DNA of 30,966 nucleotides from Betaproteobacteria bacterium (GCA_016177355.1 JACOVL010000009.1:1-30966), one strand, 5' to 3'. Shown: positions 1 to 8,070, counted from the stretch's first letter. The notes: generated by a model from the letters alone, not told the origin. Translations and numbers: made by a program.

Positions 1-8
1 TCCCTGGA

Positions 9-27
9 CGGGGCGTGGTGCGCCCCG
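9..27. other. GC-rich hairpin upstream of tRNA
   Basis: A perfect 7-bp stem (9-15 with 21-27) closes a 5-base loop. There is no T-run after it, so it is not a canonical intrinsic terminator. It may be the end of a transcript entering from the left. Nothing else is recognisable in bases 1-96. Confidence 0.3.
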
Positions 28-96
28 CGACATGATACATGCGCGGGCGCCGTCCCGCGCCGCGCCGCCCTAATGCTACAAGTTGCCTCCCATTTT

Positions 97-173
97 GCGC
101 CCGTAGCTCATCTGGCTAGAGTACTAGGCTACGAACCAAGGGGTAGGGGGTTCGAATCCCTCCGGGCGCGCCA
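97..173 (+). tRNA. tRNA-Arg(ACG)
   Basis: A complete 77-nt cloverleaf can be folded by eye. The acceptor stem GCGCCCG pairs with CGGGCGC, followed by discriminator G and an encoded CCA. The D stem is GCTC/GAGT. The anticodon stem CTAGG/CCAAG has one A-A mismatch and encloses loop CTACGAA, giving anticodon ACG (read as ICG after deamination of A34, as in other bacteria). The T stem is GGGGG/CCCTC around TTCGAAT. It is followed directly by an intrinsic terminator, so it is probably a single-gene transcription unit. Confidence 0.96.
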
Positions 174-182
174 GATTGAACG

Positions 183-210
183 AAAAGGCCTGCGAAGCGC
201 AGGCCTTTTT
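183..210 (+). terminator. Rho-independent terminator of tRNA-Arg
   Basis: A 12-bp perfect stem (183-194 with 198-209) closes a 3-base loop (AAG) and ends in a T-run. It starts 10 bases after the tRNA CCA end. The A-run on the 5' side means the hairpin could also work in the reverse direction. Confidence 0.93.
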
Positions 211-266
211 CCCTGTCACATGTATTGATCGTGTGCAACACTTTTGCTCCCCGATCGGAGTCCACG

Positions 267-899
267 ATGCCAGGACATATCCCGAATTCGCCGGCGCGCC
301 GGCGCGCGTGCCTGAAGCGCATTCTGCGGTGCGGCTTGCTGGCCGCTTTCCCGGCCGCGGCCTTTGCGGCGGACACCAGGGACTCCAGGGACGCCAGGAA
401 GAAGGAATCGGACAGCGATACCTACGACCAGGATTCGATCATCAAGGATGCGACCGGGTTTTTCGGCAAGGGCGCCGAGGGACTCGCGAAAGTGGTCGAG
501 AAGGCGTTCAAGGACCACGGCAGGCCGAACGGCTACATCAAGGGCGAGGAAGCGAGCGGCGCCATTGCCGTGGGCCTGCGCTACGGGGACGGGACGCTGG
601 TACTGAAAAGCGGTGCCAGGAGGAGGGTTTACTGGCAGGGGCCCTCGATCGGATTCGATGTCGGCGGCAACCTGTCCAGGGTGTTCGTGCTGGTCTATCA
701 CCTGCCGGGCACCGAAAGCATATTCCAGCGCTTCCCGGGGGTAGACGGCAGCCTATACTACGTGGGCGGCGCGGGCATCAATTACCAGCAGCGCGGCAAC
801 ATCATCCTCGCGCCGATACGGCTGGGGGTCGGCCTGCGCGCCGGCGCGAGCGTCGGCTACATACACTATACGAAGTCCAAGACCTACAATCCTTTTTAG
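267..899 (+). CDS. EipA family (DUF1134) exported protein
   Basis: This encodes a 210-residue exported protein of the DUF1134/EipA family. The Brucella member is a periplasmic protein needed for cell-envelope integrity. A basic N-terminus (RRRACLKR) and a hydrophobic stretch ending AAAFAAD at residues 28-36 form a signal peptide. The family core is well preserved: YIKGEEASGAIAVGLRYG, then VYWQGPSIGFDVGG, a FPGVDGSLYYVGG segment and a C-terminal YNPF-like end. The ATG at 267 is chosen because GGAG lies at 257-260 with 6-base spacing; an in-frame ATG at 225 would add 14 residues without a signal-like character. It stands alone between the tRNA terminator and the molybdenum-hydroxylase cassette. 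Family assignment is strong; the precise role here is unknown. Confidence 0.87.
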   Translation: MPGHIPNSPARRRACLKRILRCGLLAAFPAAAFAADTRDSRDARKKESDSDTYDQDSIIKDATGFFGKGAEGLAKVVEKAFKDHGRPNGYIKGEEASGAIAVGLRYGDGTLVLKSGARRRVYWQGPSIGFDVGGNLSRVFVLVYHLPGTESIFQRFPGVDGSLYYVGGAGINYQQRGNIILAPIRLGVGLRAGASVGYIHYTKSKTYNPF

Positions 900-974
900 C
901 GCATCCTCCGGAAAACAAGGTGAAGCGACGCAGTGTGACGGTGGCGGGCATCCAGGTCGGGTGACGGGAGCCCT

Positions 975-1454
975 ATGCTGGTCAAGTTCAAGATCAACGG
1001 CGACCCGGTCGAGGTGAGTCTCAAAACCGGCGACCGCCTGCTGGTGGACGTGCTGCGGGAGGACCTGCGGTTGACGGGCACCAAGCACGGCTGCGGCATC
1101 GGCGCCTGCGGGCTCTGCACCGTGATCGTGGACGGCGCACCGGTTGCATCCTGCCTCCAACTCGCCGCCCTGTGCGAGGGATCGGAAGTCCGCACCGTCG
1201 AGGGGCTGGCAGGCTCGTCCGCGCTCCATCCGGTGCAGCAGGCCTTCGTCAACCGCTCCGCCCTGCAATGCGGCATCTGCATCCCGGGCCACGTCATGGC
1301 CGCGTGCGCGCTGCTCGAGAAGACGCCGCAGCCCACGGAGGAGGAGATCCGCGCGAGCGTGGACAGCGTCTATTGCCGCTGCACCGGTTACGTCCGCATC
1401 GCCGAGGCTTACCGCGAAGCGGTGCGGCTCGCGCGCAAGGCGGGCAAGCCGTGA
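975..1454 (+). CDS. [2Fe-2S] small subunit of molybdenum hydroxylase (CoxS/XdhC-type)
   Basis: This is the 159-residue electron-transfer subunit of a xanthine-oxidase-family molybdenum hydroxylase. Residues 1-80 form the plant-type ferredoxin domain with ligands Cys40, Cys45, Cys48 and Cys60 (CGIGACGLC motif). Residues 85-155 form the helical second cluster domain with Cys99, Cys102, Cys134 and Cys136 (CGIC and CRCTGY). All eight ligands are present and the length is typical. Its stop codon overlaps the GTG start of the large fused subunit (GTGA, 1451-1454), so the two are translationally coupled. It passes electrons from the molybdenum centre towards the FAD domain. The substrate cannot be told from this subunit. 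Confidence 0.95.
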   Translation: MLVKFKINGDPVEVSLKTGDRLLVDVLREDLRLTGTKHGCGIGACGLCTVIVDGAPVASCLQLAALCEGSEVRTVEGLAGSSALHPVQQAFVNRSALQCGICIPGHVMAACALLEKTPQPTEEEIRASVDSVYCRCTGYVRIAEAYREAVRLARKAGKP

Positions 1455-4400
1455 ACCAGCGCGATCCGCGGCTCGGCTCGGCCGCCGGCCTGGTCGTCGT
1501 CGGCAAGGATGTGCCGCGCACCGATGCGGTGCCGAAAGTGACCGGCGCGGCGCAGTACGTCGCCGACATGCGCCTGCCGGGGATGTTGCACGCGGCCGTG
1601 CTGCGCAGCCCGCATCCGCACGCGCGCATCGCCTCGATCGACATCAGCGCCGCAGCGGCCATGCCCGGCGTGAAGATGGTCGTCACCGGCGCCGATACGG
1701 CCAGGCGGAAATGGGGCGCGTTCCGGCCCGATCTCTATCCGCTTGCGATCGGCAAGGTGCGCTACTTCGGCGACGAGGTTGCGGCAGTCGCGGCGACCGA
1801 AGCCGCCGCGGCGCTCGCGGCGCTGGACAAGATCGCCGTGCAGTATGAAGTGCTGCCCGCGGTGCTTTCGCTCGACGAAGCCCTCAAGCCCGGCGCGCCG
1901 CTGGTGCACGAGGACGCGGCCGGCAACATCGCGCACCATTTCAACTTCGAGCGCGGCGACGTGGACACCGGCTTCAAGGCGAGCGACGTCATCGTCGAAG
2001 GCACGTGGGAGTCCGTCCGCCAGTGGCACGCGGCGCTCGAGACCATAGGCTGCGTCGCGCAATGGACGAACGGCCGGCTGACGATGTGGTGCAACACGCA
2101 GACGCCGTTTCTCGCGCGCGACCGCTACTCGGTCGCGCTCGGCGTGCCGGAATCGCAGGTGCGCGTGGTCCAGACCGAGGTCGGCGGCGGCTTCGGCGGC
2201 AAGTCGGGCGACGACAACGCCTCGGTGATCTGCGCGATCCTCGCCCAAAAGACCGGACGGCCGGTGAAGCTCATCCACACGCGCGAGGAGGAATTCCTCG
2301 CGAGCCACCCGCGCATGCCGATGCGCTACTGGGTGCGCCTCGGTTTCACCCGGGACGGCATCATAAAAGCCAAGGAAATCAGGATGCTGGCGGATAACGG
2401 CGCCTATACCGGCAAGTCCCAGGCGATACTGGGCGCCGCCACCGTACGCCACGACGCGCTCTACAAGTATCCCTGCGCGCGCGCGGATTCGACGCTCGTC
2501 TACACCAATCTCGTGCCGACCGGCGCGTTCCGCGGCTTCGGCAACCCATCCGCGGACTGGGCGGTCGAGCAGGCGTGGGACCTCGCCGCGGGGAAGCTCG
2601 GCATGGACGTGCTCGATCTCCTGCGCAAGAACGCGGTGGATCCCGGCGACGTTTCGCCGCACAACCACAAGATCACGAGCTGCGAATTGAAACAGTGCCT
2701 CGACAAGTCGGCGGAGATGATCGGCTGGCGCGAGAAGCGCAAGAAGAAAAGAGCTAATCATGGGCTGGGCATCGGCTGCAGCGTGCACGTCAACGGCCGG
2801 CGCAGCTTCGGCGACTGGGACGGAGCCTCCGCCATCGTGCGCGTGAACGCGGACGGGCGCGCGACCGTCATCACCGGCGAGGGCGAGATCGGGCAGGGCA
2901 ACCTCACGGTGCTGCGCCAGATCGCCGCCGAGGAGCTGGGCCTGCCGTACGAGGACGTGGACATCATGCGTCCCGACACCGACGTGCAGCCGCACTCGCT
3001 CGGCGCGCTGGCGAGCCGGCTCACCTACATCGCCGGCAACGCCGTCAAGCGCGCGGCGGGAGCGGCCGCGAAGCAGCTGCTCGCCGCCGCCGCCGGGCAA
3101 TTCAACCGGCCCGCAGAGGATTTGGTCATCATCAACGGCCAGGTCGGCCCGCGCCACGGCTCGGAGACCGAATTCAGGTCGGTGGCGGAGGTCGTGCACG
3201 CCAACATCTACAAACGCGAGGGGCAGCCCATCGTCGGCGTCGGCAACTGGGACAATCCCTCCGAGTTTCCCGACCACAGCCGCTACGGCAACGAATCGGG
3301 CGCCTACAATTTCGCGGCGCAGGCGGCGGAAGTCGAGGTGGACCCGGCCACCGGCCAGGTGAAGCTTCTCGAAATCGCAACCACGGTGGACTGCGGCACG
3401 GTGATCAATCCCGCCACCGCGGAGGGCCAGGTGCAGGGCGCGGTCACGCAGGGCATAGGCTACGCGATGATCGAGTACTTCAATTGGTACAACGGCGCGC
3501 CCACCGATCCCCAGTTCCTGGACTATCCCATTCCCGGCGCGGAGATGATGCCGAAACTGCACGTCGCTTTCGCGGACTCCTACGAGCCCTCCGGGCCGTT
3601 CGGCGCCAAGGGTCTGGGCGAGATCGGGCTCGATGCGATCCCCGCGGCGATCGCCAACGCCATCGCGGACGCCGTCGGCGTGCGCATCTTTGATCTGCCG
3701 ATCACCGCCGAGAAGATCCATCGCGCGCTGCATCCGGAGCTCTATGCCGGCGAAAAAGCGGCGCCGCCCGCCGCGCCCAGGAGCAGCGCGTGGACGCGGC
3801 TCGCGGCAGGCAGGCCTTCCGGCGCGCGCCCGTTCGACCCGGAATTCGTGATGGCGAAGAGCGTGGAGGAGGCGGTATCTCTGCTCGCGGCCGGAGAAAG
3901 CGCGCTCGTCTGCGGCGGGATGTCGCATGCGATACGTCGCGAGCGAACCGGCTTTCCGCTGGCGCAGCGCCTGATCGCGATCTCGCGCATCCCCGAATTG
4001 AGGGAATTGTCCGTTAGCGGCGGCGGCGTGCTGCGAATGGGCGCGGCGGTGAATCAGGAAATGCTGTACCAGGATGCGCGCGTGCGCAAAGGCTGGCCGG
4101 CGATAGACGACGCGCTGGAAGCAGTGGGGCATACCCGCGTGCGGCATGGCATCACCGTGGGCGGCAGCGTCGGCCCGCTGATCGGCGGCTTCGACCTGCC
4201 GCTGGCGCTGCTCGCGCTGCAGGCGCGTGTGACAGTGGCCGGACCCGATGGTCGGCGCACGGTGACGCTGGAGGAAGCGTTCCAGAAGCGCTTCGCGAAG
4301 GGCGAGATGATCGTGGCGGTCGAGGTGGACCCGCAGCCGGCGCGCAGCGGCTCGTCGTTCTTCAAGTACATGGCGCGCGGCGTGCTGGAAATCCCGACGG

Positions 4401-4681
4401 TCAACACCGCCGCCGCGATGATCCTGAACGCCGACGGCACCTGCAACCGCGCGCGCGCGGTGATCGGCGCGGTCAGCTGGAAGCCCATCGTGCTTGACCT
4501 GCAGCCGCTCGCCGGCAAGCGGCTGAGCGAGGCTGTGCTGCGCCAGGCGGCACAGGGCGTGCGCCCGCTGACGGAGCCGAACCCGGACGTGCGCGGCTCC
4601 GTCGCGTACAAGCGCGAGATGGCGGTGGAATTCACCGCGCGCGCGCTCACCAAGGCGTGGCAGCGGGCGCAGGCAAAATAG
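1451..4681 (+). CDS. Fused molybdopterin-binding (CoxL-like) plus FAD-binding (CoxM-like) molybdenum hydroxylase subunit
   Basis: A 1076-residue protein joins two subunits usually encoded separately. Residues 20-760 are the molybdopterin-cytosine-dinucleotide subunit: GGGFGGKSG near 245, AFRGFGNPS near 358, and GAKGLGEIGLD with the probable catalytic glutamate at 724. After an Ala/Pro-rich linker (about 765-794), residues 795-1070 resemble the FAD-binding middle subunit; ITVGGS marks the second flavin loop, but the first loop (CGGMSHAIR) is divergent. The AFRGFG loop is like xanthine dehydrogenase or hydroxybenzoyl-CoA reductase rather than the CO dehydrogenase AYRCSFR loop, so CO oxidation is unlikely. 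GTG is chosen for the 4-base overlap with the upstream gene; reading further upstream would overlap that gene almost entirely. Ring hydroxylation of an aromatic or N-heteroaromatic acid is the likely reaction; the substrate is inferred from the UbiD neighbour. Confidence 0.9.
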   Translation: MNQRDPRLGSAAGLVVVGKDVPRTDAVPKVTGAAQYVADMRLPGMLHAAVLRSPHPHARIASIDISAAAAMPGVKMVVTGADTARRKWGAFRPDLYPLAIGKVRYFGDEVAAVAATEAAAALAALDKIAVQYEVLPAVLSLDEALKPGAPLVHEDAAGNIAHHFNFERGDVDTGFKASDVIVEGTWESVRQWHAALETIGCVAQWTNGRLTMWCNTQTPFLARDRYSVALGVPESQVRVVQTEVGGGFGGKSGDDNASVICAILAQKTGRPVKLIHTREEEFLASHPRMPMRYWVRLGFTRDGIIKAKEIRMLADNGAYTGKSQAILGAATVRHDALYKYPCARADSTLVYTNLVPTGAFRGFGNPSADWAVEQAWDLAAGKLGMDVLDLLRKNAVDPGDVSPHNHKITSCELKQCLDKSAEMIGWREKRKKKRANHGLGIGCSVHVNGRRSFGDWDGASAIVRVNADGRATVITGEGEIGQGNLTVLRQIAAEELGLPYEDVDIMRPDTDVQPHSLGALASRLTYIAGNAVKRAAGAAAKQLLAAAAGQFNRPAEDLVIINGQVGPRHGSETEFRSVAEVVHANIYKREGQPIVGVGNWDNPSEFPDHSRYGNESGAYNFAAQAAEVEVDPATGQVKLLEIATTVDCGTVINPATAEGQVQGAVTQGIGYAMIEYFNWYNGAPTDPQFLDYPIPGAEMMPKLHVAFADSYEPSGPFGAKGLGEIGLDAIPAAIANAIADAVGVRIFDLPITAEKIHRALHPELYAGEKAAPPAAPRSSAWTRLAAGRPSGARPFDPEFVMAKSVEEAVSLLAAGESALVCGGMSHAIRRERTGFPLAQRLIAISRIPELRELSVSGGGVLRMGAAVNQEMLYQDARVRKGWPAIDDALEAVGHTRVRHGITVGGSVGPLIGGFDLPLALLALQARVTVAGPDGRRTVTLEEAFQKRFAKGEMIVAVEVDPQPARSGSSFFKYMARGVLEIPTVNTAAAMILNADGTCNRARAVIGAVSWKPIVLDLQPLAGKRLSEAVLRQAAQGVRPLTEPNPDVRGSVAYKREMAVEFTARALTKAWQRAQAK

Positions 4682-4706
4682 CGTGACGACTGAAAGGGGG
4701 TGAGCG

Positions 4707-5669
4707 ATGTATGCCATTAATTTAACAGGTCTATTTGTATTTCTGATCGCCTGCGGGCAGGCGCTGGCGCAGGGTTACCCCGCGGGGCCGGTGCGAGTGA
4801 TCGTGCCGTTTCCCGCCGGCGGCGGCGTGGACAGCATGGGGCGGCTGATCGGCCAGAAACTGACCGAAGCCCTAGGCCGGCAGTTCGTGATCGACAACCG
4901 TCCCGGCGCGAACGGGATGATCGGGAGCGAAGCGGTCGCGAGGTCGGCGAGGGACGGCTACACGCTGCTCGTCAACGGCGCCAACCTCGTCACCAGCGCC
5001 AGCCTTTACCGCAAGGTTACGTATGACCCGGTCAAGGACTTCGACGCGGTGAGCCTGATCGCCCACGCGCCCAACGTGCTGATCGTGCATCCTTCGCTCC
5101 CCGCGAAATCGGTCGCGCAGCTGGTCTCACTGGCGAAAACGCGCCCGGGTCAGGTGCTGTACGCGGGCTCGGGCAGCGGCAGCACGCCGCACCTTGCGGC
5201 GGAGCTGTTCAACACGCTCGCCAGGGTCAGGATGGTGCACGTGCCGTACCGCGGCACCGGTCCGGCGATCATCGGATTGATGAGCGGCGAGGCGAGCGTC
5301 ATGTTCATGCCCACCACCAACGCCGTGCCGCTCGTCAGGTCGGGCCGGTTGAGAGGACTCGCGGTGACGAGCCGGGAGCGGGTGCCGGCCCTGGGCGAGC
5401 TGCCGACCGTCGCGGAGTCGGGACTGAAGGGCTACGAATCGAGCCAGTGGTATGGCCTGCTCGCGCCCGCCGGAACGCCGGCGGACGTCCTCAACCTCCT
5501 TAACGGCCGCGTCGTGAAGATCATGCACGAGTCCGAGATGAAGCAGCGCATGACAGACGGCGGCAATCTTGCGGTTGGCAGCACGCGCGATGCGTTCGCC
5601 GCCCATGTCCGGGAGGAATACTTGAAATGGGCGAAGGTCATCAAGGAGTCGGGCGCGCGCGTTGATTGA
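4707..5669 (+). CDS. Tripartite tricarboxylate (Bug/TctC) receptor protein
   Basis: This is a 320-residue solute-binding protein of the Bug family, expected to bind a carboxylate in the periplasm. The N-terminus is a short hydrophobic signal ending ALAQ; LIAC at 13-16 fits a lipobox, although the n-region lacks positive charge. Family hallmarks are VRVIVPFPAGGGVD, VIDNRPGANG, DGYTLLV, MVHVPYRGTGPA and LPTVAESGLKGYE. The ATG at 4707 follows a strong AAAGGGGG site and an in-frame stop at 4701. It lies 25 bases after the molybdenum hydroxylase and 29 bases before the decarboxylase, so it probably supplies or senses the substrate of that pathway. TctA/TctB membrane genes are absent. Confidence 0.93.
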   Translation: MYAINLTGLFVFLIACGQALAQGYPAGPVRVIVPFPAGGGVDSMGRLIGQKLTEALGRQFVIDNRPGANGMIGSEAVARSARDGYTLLVNGANLVTSASLYRKVTYDPVKDFDAVSLIAHAPNVLIVHPSLPAKSVAQLVSLAKTRPGQVLYAGSGSGSTPHLAAELFNTLARVRMVHVPYRGTGPAIIGLMSGEASVMFMPTTNAVPLVRSGRLRGLAVTSRERVPALGELPTVAESGLKGYESSQWYGLLAPAGTPADVLNLLNGRVVKIMHESEMKQRMTDGGNLAVGSTRDAFAAHVREEYLKWAKVIKESGARVD

Positions 5670-5698
5670 CGCTCGATCTTCAAATACGGATTAATATC

Positions 5699-7342
5699 AT
5701 GACGGATGCCAGGCGCCGCTACGCTGATCTCCACGAGCACCTCGATGCGCTGAGGAAGCGGAAGCTGCTCCTCACCATAGACCGGCCGGTCGACAAGGAC
5801 GCCGAGCTGCACCCGCTGGTGCGCTGGCAGTACGTCGGCGGCATCGAGGAGCATGAACGCAAGGCGTTCCTGTTCACCCATGTCGTGGATGGGCGCGGCC
5901 GCAAGTACCGGTTCCCGGTCGCGGTCGGCGCCTTCGCCGGCAACCGCGCGATCTACGGCGTCGGCATGCGCTCGCCGCTCGACCAGATCCAGGAGCGGTG
6001 GGACCGGGCGATCGCGAGACCCGTTGCGCCACGCGTCGTGAAGAAAGCCTTGTGCCAGGAAGTCGTCGTCACCGGCAATGCGCTGAAAGGCGCGGGCAGG
6101 GGGCTCGACATGCTGCCGATCCCGGTCTCGACGCCGGGCTTCGACGGCGCGCCGACGCTGACTGCGACCAACGTCATCACCCGGGACCCGGAGACCGGCA
6201 TCCAGAACCACGGCACCTACCGCGGCGGGCTCAAGGCGCCGGACCGGCTGGTGGTGCGCATGGCGACCCGCGCCGGCGGCGCCGGCGGCTACCGCCATTA
6301 CCTGAAATACCAGAAACGCGGCGCCAGGACCATGCCGTGCGCGATCGCGCTCGGTTGCCCGCCGTGCGTCGCGTTCGTCGCGCCGATGAAGCTGCCGCTC
6401 GACGTGGACGAGATCGGCGTCGCGGGCGCGGTCGCCGGCGGTCCGATCAACGTCGTGCGCGCGCGCACCGTGGACCTGTTGGTGCCCGCCGAAGCCGAGA
6501 TCGTGATCGAAGGCCTGATAGACACTCAGTACCTCGAGCCGGAGGGGCCGTTCGGCGAATCGCACGGGCACGTCGCGCTCGAGGAATTCAACATGCCGAT
6601 GCGGGTCACCGCGATCACCCACCGCAAGGACGCGATCGTCGCCTCCTACATCAGCCAGGTGACGCCCTCGGAGTCGAGCGCGATCAAGCGGGCGTCGTAC
6701 GAGCCGATGTTCCTCTCGCATCTGCGCAATACGCTCGGCGTGCGCGGGGTAAAGCGCGTGACGCTGCACGAGCGCATGACGGCGCTGCGGCGCATCGTGA
6801 TCGTCACGGTGGAGAAGGGCACGCCGAAGACCGAGGTGTGGCGCGCGCTCCTCGGCGCGAGCTCGTTCAAGGCCGACTGCGGCAAGATCTGCATCGCGGT
6901 CAACGATGACATAGACCCCGAGAATTCCGACGCGATCTTCTGGGCGGTCGCGTTCCGCATGGACCCTTCGCGCGATCTGCAGGTGCTGTCGTACCGCAGC
7001 CCGGGCCACGGGCCGGGGCGCGAGCACGAGGCGGAGCGCGAGGACGCCACGCTACTGATGGACGCCACCATGAAGGAAGACCTGCCGCCGCTCGCCCTGC
7101 CGAAACGGGAGTACATGGAGCGCGCGAAGAAGATCTGGGAGGAGCTCGGCCTGCCGAAGCTGCGCCCGCAATCACCGTGGTTCGGCGCGCCGACCGGCGA
7201 CTGGCTGCCGGCATGGGACGAGGGGGCGAAACGCGCGGCGCAGGGCCGCTACCTCGACAACGGCCGCATCAGCGGGAAATTCAGGCGCAAGGGTCTCAAA
7301 CCTGAAACGCGGTTTCGCCCCGACGACCCGGTCCTGCCGTGA
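5699..7342 (+). CDS. UbiD family decarboxylase (prFMN-dependent)
   Basis: A 547-residue UbiD-family enzyme that would (de)carboxylate an aromatic or conjugated acid using prenylated FMN. The residues matching the catalytic triad of Aspergillus Fdc1 (R173, E277, E282) are all present: Arg175 in NHGTYRG, and Glu282 and Glu287 in EPEGPFGESHG. Asn170 matches the metal ligand with the same 5-residue spacing to the arginine. The ATG at 5699 is chosen; a TTG at 5666 overlaps the preceding stop and has poorer context. It is the last gene of the molybdenum-hydroxylase cassette. UbiX, which makes prFMN, is not in the window. The substrate is undetermined; 4-hydroxybenzoate-like or heteroaromatic acids are candidates. 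Its 3' end overlaps the convergent vapC-like gene by 47 bp. Confidence 0.92.
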   Translation: MTDARRRYADLHEHLDALRKRKLLLTIDRPVDKDAELHPLVRWQYVGGIEEHERKAFLFTHVVDGRGRKYRFPVAVGAFAGNRAIYGVGMRSPLDQIQERWDRAIARPVAPRVVKKALCQEVVVTGNALKGAGRGLDMLPIPVSTPGFDGAPTLTATNVITRDPETGIQNHGTYRGGLKAPDRLVVRMATRAGGAGGYRHYLKYQKRGARTMPCAIALGCPPCVAFVAPMKLPLDVDEIGVAGAVAGGPINVVRARTVDLLVPAEAEIVIEGLIDTQYLEPEGPFGESHGHVALEEFNMPMRVTAITHRKDAIVASYISQVTPSESSAIKRASYEPMFLSHLRNTLGVRGVKRVTLHERMTALRRIVIVTVEKGTPKTEVWRALLGASSFKADCGKICIAVNDDIDPENSDAIFWAVAFRMDPSRDLQVLSYRSPGHGPGREHEAEREDATLLMDATMKEDLPPLALPKREYMERAKKIWEELGLPKLRPQSPWFGAPTGDWLPAWDEGAKRAAQGRYLDNGRISGKFRRKGLKPETRFRPDDPVLP

Positions 7343-7763
7343 ACGGATTGCGAATCCGGACCGATCCAATCAGCTGCCCGTCGGAGAAGTCCTCGGACAG
7401 AATCTGATCGAGGCCGTAGTGCTCGGCATAGGCCCACAGGTGCGCGTCGAACCAGCCCAACTGATAGGTCGCGACCGCGCGGATTGCGGTACGCAGCAGC
7501 GATTCGGTGGGATACAGAATCTCGAACTGCGCCAGCAGCTCTTCGGCTTCGCGCAACGCCTCCGCTCGCGTCAGCAGACCGGCGCCTCCTCGTCCGACCG
7601 GGCGGGTGACCGCCTGCACGAATTCGACGATTGCCTGGTGCGGGATACGCAGCACTTCCTGTTCCAGGCCTTCGCGCAGCAGCGCGCGCGCCACGCGCTG
7701 CTTGGCAGGGTCCCTCGGATCGTGGCGGTAGACCAGGACGTTGGTATCGACCAACGCGCTCAT
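7296..7763 (-). CDS. PIN-domain toxin (VapC-like), module 1
   Basis: A 155-residue PIN-domain ribonuclease, the expected toxin of a type II toxin-antitoxin pair. The acidic metal site is complete: Asp6 (LVDTNVLVY), Glu47, Asp106 (GWFDAHLWA) and Asp125 (SEDFSDG). It overlaps the AbrB-type antitoxin by 4 bases, so translation is coupled. The last 15 codons lie inside the 3' end of the convergent UbiD gene and encode a Gly/Arg-rich tail beyond the usual PIN end. Family members cleave tRNA or rRNA; the target here is unknown. Confidence 0.92.
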   Translation of the reverse strand: MSALVDTNVLVYRHDPRDPAKQRVARALLREGLEQEVLRIPHQAIVEFVQAVTRPVGRGGAGLLTRAEALREAEELLAQFEILYPTESLLRTAIRAVATYQLGWFDAHLWAYAEHYGLDQILSEDFSDGQLIGSVRIRNPFTAGPGRRGETAFQV

Positions 7764-8032
7764 CGCGTGTAGAGATCCTCACGCGTCCAGCCGCGGCCCT
7801 TGCCGCGCGGCAGACGCCGCTTGCGTTCGCGTTCCACCTGGCGGGCTGTGGCCGCGTCAAACAGACGCAAGCGCTCGCGCAGCGTCATTCGTGTCTTTGC
7901 CGCGGTAGCGACCCGCGCGCGCAGCGTCCCGGCCGCGTCCTCCCAAGCCAGTTCGTCGCCGACGCGGATGCCAATCCGCTCGGCCAACGCCTTCGGGATC
8001 GAGACCTGAAACTTGCTGGTGACTTTGCTCAT
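7760..8032 (-). CDS. AbrB/MazE-type antitoxin, module 1
   Basis: A 90-residue antitoxin. Residues 1-48 form a SpoVT-AbrB swapped-hairpin DNA-binding domain (SKVTSKFQVSIPKALAERIG, then VGDEL). Residues 49-90 are charged and Arg/Lys-rich, ending WTREDLYTR, and probably wrap the toxin. It precedes the PIN gene with a 4-base overlap. No Shine-Dalgarno site precedes the ATG; a predicted -10 lies 8 bases upstream and a 19-bp palindrome covers the promoter. This fits autoregulation by the antitoxin-toxin complex. Confidence 0.92.
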   Translation of the reverse strand: MSKVTSKFQVSIPKALAERIGIRVGDELAWEDAAGTLRARVATAAKTRMTLRERLRLFDAATARQVERERKRRLPRGKGRGWTREDLYTR

Positions 8033-8070
8033 GTAAGGATATCGTAAGGCGAATCGCCTTACCTGGTCAA
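8033..8070 (-). promoter_or_regulatory. Promoter and palindromic operator of AbrB/PIN module
   Basis: On the minus strand TTGACC (8070-8065) and TACGAT (8046-8041) form a sigma70-like -35/-10 pair with 18-base spacing. A perfect 9-bp inverted repeat, GTAAGGCGA-A-TCGCCTTAC (8044-8062), fills the spacer and overlaps the -10. An extra GTAAGG half-site lies at 8033-8038. The -10 ends 8 bases before the antitoxin ATG, so the mRNA should start at or just before the start codon. Confidence 0.6.

Noticed and set aside
97..173. tRNA-Arg as an attachment site for a genomic island
   Set aside because: No integrase gene and no repeated copy of the tRNA 3' end were seen downstream.
116..376. Minus-strand frame ending GGIRTPYPLVRSLVL
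   Set aside because: It is the antisense of the tRNA, a well-known false ORF source.
1451..4681. CO dehydrogenase (CoxL form I)
   Set aside because: The diagnostic AYRCSFR active-site loop is replaced by AFRGFG, and the flavin domain is fused rather than encoded separately.
1409..4717. Very long open frame on the minus strand opposite the molybdenum hydroxylase
   Set aside because: It is exactly antisense to a gene with clear catalytic motifs, is rich in Arg/His/Ala as expected for the complement of high-GC coding DNA, and shows no domain.
5432..7027. Long minus-strand frame opposite the UbiD gene
   Set aside because: Antisense shadow in high-GC DNA with Arg/Asp/His-rich composition and no motifs.
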